From: Prosthecobacter gellanilyticus
Lineage (GTDB): Bacteria > Verrucomicrobiota > Verrucomicrobiia > Verrucomicrobiales > Verrucomicrobiaceae
Length of the DNA stretch: 64,000 nucleotides
Direction: 5' to 3'
NCBI RefSeq assembly: GCF_007992435.1
Contig: NZ_BKAG01000019.1
Coordinates: forward strand, 62,001-126,000
Below, one piece after another: positions 60,363 through 64,000 of the stretch (position 1 is the stretch's first letter; every line of letters starts with the position of its first letter). A program made the position numbers and the translations under genes. The notes under the pieces were generated by a model. That model searched no databases and had not been told where the DNA came from. It saw only the letters and a program-made list of their open reading frames with translations.

Positions 60363-61211
60363 TTATGGTTCGCCGATGACAGGCTCCGTGACCACGGCGG
60401 ACTTGGCGCGGATACCTCGTGTGAGCACTTCCTTGCCGGAGACTCCCGGCTCGCGGGCCATGCCGCGATAGCGCAGCGGTTTGTAACCCAGGTCGATCAT
60501 GGAGGCGAGCGGGGCTTCCTTGAGGCCGGGCTTCCAATAGTCCGGCGGGCCGCCGGTCTCATAGTAGTAGACCCAGGTGCGATCTGGCCTGGCCCAGCCT
60601 GCGCAGAGCACCACGTGACCGCGTGGGATATTGAGCAGGTCGCCGGGGCGCAGTTCGGAGACGGCGATGGGTGTGCAAACGGAGGGAAGCTGGGTGGTGT
60701 CATGCACCGTGGGCAGCTTCAGGCAGCGTGAGATGAGGCCAGAGCAGTCCACGCCGGCAGCGTGGGCGCTGACGCCGCCATTGTCGGCGATCCGCTTGGC
60801 GGGTGATGACACATCGCCGGCCGCATGGCCTTCAGATACGCCTTGGTCAAAATCCGCGAGAGCATCAAAGCCGCCCCACTTGTAGGGCACGCCCTGGTTC
60901 ATCTCGCCAGGAAGCCACCAGCCGGCGCGCTGTTTTTCATCATTGAAGGTGGCATCGGGGGTATTCACCAGCACGCCGGCTTTATCGGGGCCATGGAGGA
61001 TATTGCGCGCAAAGGGTCGCCAGGAGTGCTTGGCGTAGCTTTCGGCGATGCTCAGGGCTTCGGTGGGGGTGATCTGCGAAGGGGCATCGGGATCTCCGGG
61101 CACGAGGATGGTTTCGGCGTTTTTTCCGGGGGGCTTTGGGGTGGTGCAGGCCATCAAAGTCCATGCGAAGGAGCAAAGCGCGAGGTGGCGGAAAGCGGAG
61201 TCGAGTGGCAT
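60363..61211 (-). CDS. NlpC/P60-like lipoprotein
   Basis: A 282-residue probable lipoprotein: the leader ends in a lipobox LMAC with Cys22. The papain-like core has the nucleophile Cys156 (AGVDCSGLISRCL) and His199 (IPRGHVVLCAGW), with LRPGDLLNIP before it, as in NlpC/P60 peptidases. It would cleave peptidoglycan stem peptides in the periplasm. It is divergent from a secreted caspase-domain gene, 60 bases apart. Confidence 0.8.
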   Translation of the reverse strand: MPLDSAFRHLALCSFAWTLMACTTPKPPGKNAETILVPGDPDAPSQITPTEALSIAESYAKHSWRPFARNILHGPDKAGVLVNTPDATFNDEKQRAGWWLPGEMNQGVPYKWGGFDALADFDQGVSEGHAAGDVSSPAKRIADNGGVSAHAAGVDCSGLISRCLKLPTVHDTTQLPSVCTPIAVSELRPGDLLNIPRGHVVLCAGWARPDRTWVYYYETGGPPDYWKPGLKEAPLASMIDLGYKPLRYRGMAREPGVSGKEVLTRGIRAKSAVVTEPVIGEP

Positions 61212-61271
61212 GATTTCGAGTTAGCCTTCTTTTGCCTTCCCGTGCCCGGCACGCAATCACTTCCCCGCCTT

Positions 61272-62669
61272 ATGCATCGCCTCCTCACTGCCAGCTTGCT
61301 GCTCATGGCGAGCTTTGGTCTGGCGCGTGAACCTGTAGCGCCGGTCACGCGCACGGCGCTGGTGATTGGCAATGCGAGGTATGAGCAGGCGGCGGGTCCG
61401 CTGCGCAACACGGTGAATGATGCACGGGCGGTGGCGGCGACCCTGAAGAGCCTGGGGTTCAGTGTGGAGCTGGAGGAGAACGTGACGCGTGATCAACTGC
61501 TGAAGGCACTGCTGAAGTTCCGGGGCACGGTCGCGGGCAAAGAAGTGGCGCTGTTTTATTTTGCCGGGCATGGGATCACGGTGGCGGGATCGAACTATCT
61601 TTTACCGCTGAAGTCAGGCTATCAGCCGGAAGGCGCGGATGATGTGACGCTGCGGCTGATGGCGGAGACGAGGCTCTTCAATGTGGAGCAGGCGGTGGCG
61701 GATCTGAAATCAGGAGGTGCGCAGTGCAATCTGGTCATTCTGGATGCGTGCCGCACGACCTCGCTGGCGCGCACGGGACGCACACGAGATGCCAGCGGCA
61801 CACCTGGAGGTCTGGCGGAGATGAAACCGCCGGCTGGATCCCTCATCGCCTTTGCCACGGATGCGGGGCAGACAGCGCTGGATGGTGACGGGGCGAACGG
61901 TCTCTACACGGAGGAGCTGCTGCGGCACATGCGCACGCCAGGGCTGACGATCGAACAGGTCTTTAAACGCACGCGTGCGGCTGTGCTGGAGCGTTCCAGT
62001 GGCCAACAGATCCCGGCGGAGTATTCACGGCTGGTGGGTGAGGATGTTTATCTGGCGGGAGCTGCAGTGGCCGAACCAACGATGCCGAAACCTGAGCCGG
62101 CGCCCGTTTCTGCACCGGTCAAAGCCGAACCGGTGGTTTCGGCGAAGCTGGGTGAGGAGATGCTGAAGCTGGCGAAGCAGGGGCATGATGTGGAATGCAT
62201 CGAGAGCTTGAAGTTGCTGGCGGAGGCGAAGGGGCTGGGTGTGACGGAGCAGATCGTGGAAGGGTTTCAGATCCTGCTGGAGCGGGTCAAGGACACGCTC
62301 AAGAAGCCTGATCTGAAGGACAGTGATGCGAAGGCGGCGCTGCAGACTTGTGACCTGGTGATCGCGGCACTTCCGGAGTGCCTGCCGGGCACGCATCCGA
62401 AGTCTAACGAATTTTTAGCCAAGGCGCATAACCGGCGCGGAGATTCGCTGCTGGTGCTCGGACTGGCGGATGAGGCGCTGGAGGCTTTTAATGCGGCGCA
62501 GCCGCTGGCGCCGGATGATGCTTATGTTCTTTATAACCGGGCGAGGGCGCATCTGGCGCTCGGGGATGTGGACAATGCGCGGGTGGATTTACAGGCGGCG
62601 ATGGATCCGAAGTTCAAGCAGCCGACGGCGAGAGCGATGGCGGAGAAGATGTTGAAGGAGATGAAGTGA
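61272..62669 (+). CDS. secreted caspase-family (orthocaspase-like) protein with TPR repeats
   Basis: A 465-residue protein with a signal peptide (MHRLLTASLLLMASFGLA). Residues about 25-255 are a peptidase C14 domain with the His100/Cys160 dyad (FYFAGHGITV and VILDACRTT). A Pro/Ala/Glu linker follows, then TPR-like helices at about 385-460 (EALEAFNAAQPLAPDDAYVLYNRARAHLALGD). Bacterial caspase homologues cleave after basic or acidic residues and act in stress or signalling; export of this one implies a periplasmic or extracellular target. The N-terminal part is antisense-free and the ATG at 61272 gives the signal peptide. Confidence 0.87.
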   Translation: MHRLLTASLLLMASFGLAREPVAPVTRTALVIGNARYEQAAGPLRNTVNDARAVAATLKSLGFSVELEENVTRDQLLKALLKFRGTVAGKEVALFYFAGHGITVAGSNYLLPLKSGYQPEGADDVTLRLMAETRLFNVEQAVADLKSGGAQCNLVILDACRTTSLARTGRTRDASGTPGGLAEMKPPAGSLIAFATDAGQTALDGDGANGLYTEELLRHMRTPGLTIEQVFKRTRAAVLERSSGQQIPAEYSRLVGEDVYLAGAAVAEPTMPKPEPAPVSAPVKAEPVVSAKLGEEMLKLAKQGHDVECIESLKLLAEAKGLGVTEQIVEGFQILLERVKDTLKKPDLKDSDAKAALQTCDLVIAALPECLPGTHPKSNEFLAKAHNRRGDSLLVLGLADEALEAFNAAQPLAPDDAYVLYNRARAHLALGDVDNARVDLQAAMDPKFKQPTARAMAEKMLKEMK

Positions 62670-62718
62670 GGGTTGGGAACATGGGGATCAGCCATGGATG
62701 CGAAGCCGTTTAAAGATA

Positions 62719-62838
62719 CGGGACCCACGTTGGGGTCCGGTGTGGGTGAGGGGAATATGGGTCGAGGTTCCAGGGGAGCACTCGCTCAGGCTCGGCACCC
62801 CTTCGCTATGATGCGGAAGGCACGTTGGCCTTCTGGGC
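62719..62838. repeat. intergenic palindromic repeat family A, copy 3
   Basis: GGGACCCACGTTGGGGTCC near 62720-62738, then GTTCCAGGGGAGCACTCG and GGCTCGGCACCCCTTCG, then GCGGAAGGCACGTTGGCCTTC up to about 62833. The final hairpin loop reads ACGTT as in copy 1, whereas copy 2 reads CTTTG there. It opens the 428-base convergent gap 62670-63097. Confidence 0.85.
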
Positions 62839-62903
62839 ATGCCGGGGGGGCTCGATCTGCGGATGTCTTTTGATGGAGTGCGTCTCGAAAGGACTTCTGC
62901 GCG

Positions 62904-63094
62904 CCACCCCATTGGAATGGGGTGGTACGTTGGGGCGGGCGTTGAACCCCATTCCGATGGGGTTTCGTTTGGATCCACGGATGAGTTTGAACTCAACGCA
63001 TCGCGTTGATGAAACTTGGGCATGCTGGGCCATGAGGGGACTTTTGATCCACTGGACTCCAAAGCCCACCCCATTGGAATGGGGTGGTACGTTG
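62904..63094. repeat. intergenic palindromic repeat family C, two copies plus a variant
   Basis: CCACCCCATT/AATGGGGTGG stems with a GG centre at 62904-62925 and 63066-63087, each followed by TACGTTG. Between them are AACCCCAT/ATGGGGTT (62945-62964) and CAACGC/GCGTTG (62994-63008). These four hairpins and copy A3 account for most of the gap between the caspase gene and the efflux gene; nothing else is seen in it. Confidence 0.8.
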
Positions 63095-63097
63095 TGA

Positions 63098-64000
63098 TCA
63101 CCAGCCGCCGCCGAGGGCTTTGACGAGGAGGACGGTGGCGAGGAAGAGCTCGCCTTGGAGGCGGGTGGACTCGCGTTCGGCGCGGAGTTGGGTGCGCTGG
63201 GCATCCAGCACTTCGTAGTAGGCGACAAGGCCGGACTCGTAGCGCTTATGGGAGAGCTCCAGGGCGCGCGTGGCGGAATTCACGGTGACGTCTTGAGCGG
63301 CGGACTGGCGGCGGAGGACATCGAGGGCGCTGAGGGCATCCTCGGCGTCACGCATGGCGGCTAGCACGGCCTGGCGATAGGTGGCGGCACCCTGCTCATA
63401 GCGGGCTTTGGAGACCTCATGGTTGGCCTTCACGCGACCACCGCGAAGCAGCGGCCACTCGACTGCCGCAGGGCCGAGCCCCCAGATGTGACTGCTGTGG
63501 TTGTCGACCAGCTGATAGAAGCTGGTCTGCGTGCCACCGCGCAGGCCGATGGTGATGGTGGGGAAGTAGGCGGCGCGGGCCACGCCGATCTCGGCATTGA
63601 GCGCGGCCATCTCACGCTCGGCGGAGGCGATGTCGGGACGACGCTCAAGCAAGGTGCTGGGCACGCTGCGGGGCAAGGAAGGTGGCGCGCCAGCGAGAGG
63701 TCCGGCAGGCAGGGTGAAGTCCGAGGGCATCTTGCCAATCAGGAGGGCGATGGCGTGCTCGAGTTCGGCGCGCTGTCTTTCGAGGCCGATGGCCTCGGCC
63801 TGGGTTTCGGCGAGGTCGGTCTCAGCCTGGGCGACATCAATCTGGGCGATGTCTCCCTGATTGAAGCGCTTGCGGGCGAGATCCACGGTGCGCTGGCGGA
63901 CGGACACGGTGCGCTTCAGCAGAGCGATCTGGGCATCCTGCACGCGCAGGGCGTAGTAGTTCATGGCCAGCTCACTGAGGAGGCCTAACCGGGCATTGTG
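63098..64000 (-). CDS. outer-membrane efflux channel (TolC/OprM/NodT family), 5'-truncated
   Basis: The C-terminal 300 residues of an RND-type outer-membrane factor, running off the window end: codons upstream of the internal Met at 63964 continue the family sequence (ARLGLLSELAMNYYALR). Long amphipathic helices (QRTVDLARKRFNQGDIAQIDVAQAETDLAETQAEAIGLERQRAELEHAIALLIGK) and the motif SVPSTLLERRPDIASAEREMAALNAEIGVARAAYFPTI are diagnostic. It would form the trimeric exit duct with an inner-membrane pump and adaptor, presumably encoded beyond the window. Confidence 0.92.
   Translation of the reverse strand, partial: HNARLGLLSELAMNYYALRVQDAQIALLKRTVSVRQRTVDLARKRFNQGDIAQIDVAQAETDLAETQAEAIGLERQRAELEHAIALLIGKMPSDFTLPAGPLAGAPPSLPRSVPSTLLERRPDIASAEREMAALNAEIGVARAAYFPTITIGLRGGTQTSFYQLVDNHSSHIWGLGPAAVEWPLLRGGRVKANHEVSKARYEQGAATYRQAVLAAMRDAEDALSALDVLRRQSAAQDVTVNSATRALELSHKRYESGLVAYYEVLDAQRTQLRAERESTRLQGELFLATVLLVKALGGGW

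Noticed and set aside
62904-63094. Family C palindromes as a CRISPR array
   Set aside because: Only two near-identical units 162 bases apart with unequal intervening sequence and no cas genes; they are hairpin repeats.

Overview
The window looks like the chromosome of a Verrucomicrobiota bacterium, possibly close to Prosthecobacter or its relatives. The DNA is G+C-rich and gram-negative envelope genes are present (waaA, a TolC-type channel). There are many secreted sulfatases, sialidase-like beta-propellers, right-handed beta-helix proteins, a DUF4838 protein and exported FAD-dependent oxidoreductases, plus abundant small palindromic intergenic repeats. The phylum is an inference from gene content; no rRNA, tRNA or CRISPR array was seen.

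Layout. 1-3964: a 5'-truncated Gfo/Idh/MocA oxidoreductase, a secreted esterase, a ThpR-like RNA phosphodiesterase, and an ECF41-type sigma factor with its carboxymuconolactone-decarboxylase-like partner behind a recognisable ECF41 promoter. 3943-6917: two alpha/beta hydrolases (one frameshifted) divergent from a GlxA-type DJ-1/AraC regulator with a 21-bp palindrome at its start. 6988-7557: Dps. 7622-33282: a long run of secreted glycan-active or unknown proteins (SGNH hydrolase, beta-helix proteins, GH32/43-like propeller, three sialidase-type propellers, Tat-exported DapA-like protein, NlpC/P60-like protein, sulfatase, DUF4838), including a 1177-residue sialidase/golvesin/FAD-oxidoreductase fusion and a 1267-residue tandem FAD-oxidoreductase. 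A RAYT-type transposase gene flanked by inverted REP-like hairpins sits inside this run.

33348-37611: housekeeping genes alr, a DnaQ-like exonuclease and priA. 37771-48000: more exported proteins (Tat FAD-oxidoreductase, PQQ-type propeller with EF-hands, an SDR, two sulfatases) and an OvoA-C-terminal-like methyltransferase. 48088-53708: mdh, a small antitoxin-like gene between palindromic repeats, waaA, an AP2-like/histone-H1-like DNA-binding protein, and the aguB-aguA polyamine pair. 53844-64000: a PL6-type polysaccharide lyase, a VapBC-like pair, a prenyltransferase-repeat protein, a kinase-like protein, an orphan HicB-like protein, a 2-oxoacid dehydrogenase E2, a lysine 2,3-aminomutase-like radical SAM enzyme, a divergent NlpC/P60 lipoprotein and secreted caspase-TPR protein, and a truncated outer-membrane efflux channel.

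The most informative signals beyond genes are: (1) the ECF41 regulon in miniature; (2) at least five families of small palindromic repeats, one inserted in frame at the same loop in both halves of the duplicated FAD-oxidoreductase; (3) the pentamer CTAAC/GTTAG, which recurs through genes in both orientations and often brings in rare codons.
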